A stretch of DNA of 64,000 bases from Lucinisca nassula (Eukaryota; Mollusca; Bivalvia; Lucinida; Lucinidae). Shown one piece after another: positions 63,770-64,000 of this stretch. The notes beneath the pieces were generated by a model. The model was not told where the DNA came from, searched no databases, and saw only the letters and a program-made list of their open reading frames with translations. The first letter of the stretch is position 1. Each line of letters begins with the position of its first letter. The translations under genes were made by a program, and so were the position numbers. The DNA lies in assembly GCA_963580285.1 (NCBI GenBank), contig OY757026.1, positions 62,559,396 to 62,623,395 on the forward strand, in the 5' to 3' direction.

Positions 63770-64000
63770 ATAAAGGGGTCTTGACAGTGTCACTGGGACA
63801 CCAAATCAATTCCAATATCCAGTTGGATTTGGCCTGCTGACATTGCAGCAGGTAGGGTAGAGGGAGAGTACTATTATTTTTTTTCTACACTTCCATTCAT
63901 TTTCCTACCTCTCTCACTCACTCCCTGTCCCACTTTTATCACCTTTACCATCTTTTTCTCCCTCTTTCTCTTGGGAATGGCACAAAACAGCCCACATCGT
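63770..64000 (-). repeat. Interspersed repeat, inverted relative to 37,110-37,330
   Basis: On the minus strand it shows GGGCTGTTTTGTGCCATTCC, CAAGAGAAAGAGGGAGAAAA, then CTGCAATGTCAGCAGGCCAA, in the same order as GGGCCATTTTGTATTGTCTC, CAGAGAAAGGGAGAAAA and GACAGCAGGCCATGCC at 37,165-37,330. It is a diverged repeat of unknown class cut by the window end. Confidence 0.55.

Overview
The window is animal nuclear DNA: GT-AG introns, a long multi-exon gene, interspersed tRNA-derived SINEs, palindromic MITEs, a CR1-like LINE, a tyrosine-recombinase retroelement and a Ty3/gypsy LTR element. Long tandem arrays that open with a hairpin followed by GTCCGTCCGTC-type runs, together with the SINE and MITE content, suggest a mollusc, most likely a bivalve. 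That assignment is inference from style, not from a marker gene.

Positions 741 to 45,830 hold ten consecutive + strand exons of a PTPN23 (HD-PTP) orthologue. They encode the end of the Alix-type V domain (three exons), a giant Gln/Pro-rich linker in one 3.7 kb exon, a short Ser/Thr-rich linker (two exons) and the first half of the tyrosine phosphatase domain (four exons). All nine exon junctions are phase-compatible. The BRO1 domain lies upstream of the window. The second half of the phosphatase (KYWP, WPD loop, HCX5R) was not found anywhere before position 64,000.

The introns are packed with mobile DNA. Three long arrays (5,048-10,379; 11,197-13,763; 39,601-42,878) share termini but have unrelated repeat cores, and look like Helitron/Helentron-type non-autonomous elements. 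Other arrays lie at 1,576-3,330, 22,055-23,325, 34,694-35,512 and 56,007-59,269. At least six families of palindromic MITEs occur, and several abut exons within 10-25 nt. A 7.15 kb Ngaro-type element on the minus strand (25,509-32,662) shows the split direct repeat order A1-ORFs-B1-A2-B2, with decayed reverse transcriptase, tyrosine recombinase and SGNH hydrolase. A 5'-truncated CR1-like LINE with an open reverse transcriptase frame lies at about 15,900-17,690.

From 47,287 to 55,359 lies a Ty3/gypsy element with intact gag and pol, a 2.1 kb 5' LTR and a tRNA-Leu-type primer site, but no recognisable 3' LTR. At 59,791-62,355 there is an independent gene for a protein with two N-terminal zinc-finger-like motifs, a long charged low-complexity middle and a C-terminal T1/BTB domain of KCTD type. 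The last ~230 bases are an interspersed repeat.

The most unusual observation is that two PTPN23 exons (741-901 and 45,693-45,830) are each followed by a degenerate tandem array of ~95-100 bp units. Each unit repeats the exon's own 3' end together with its 5' splice site. The second is that one exon is bracketed by two MITEs, one of which carries a perfect in-frame alternative donor.
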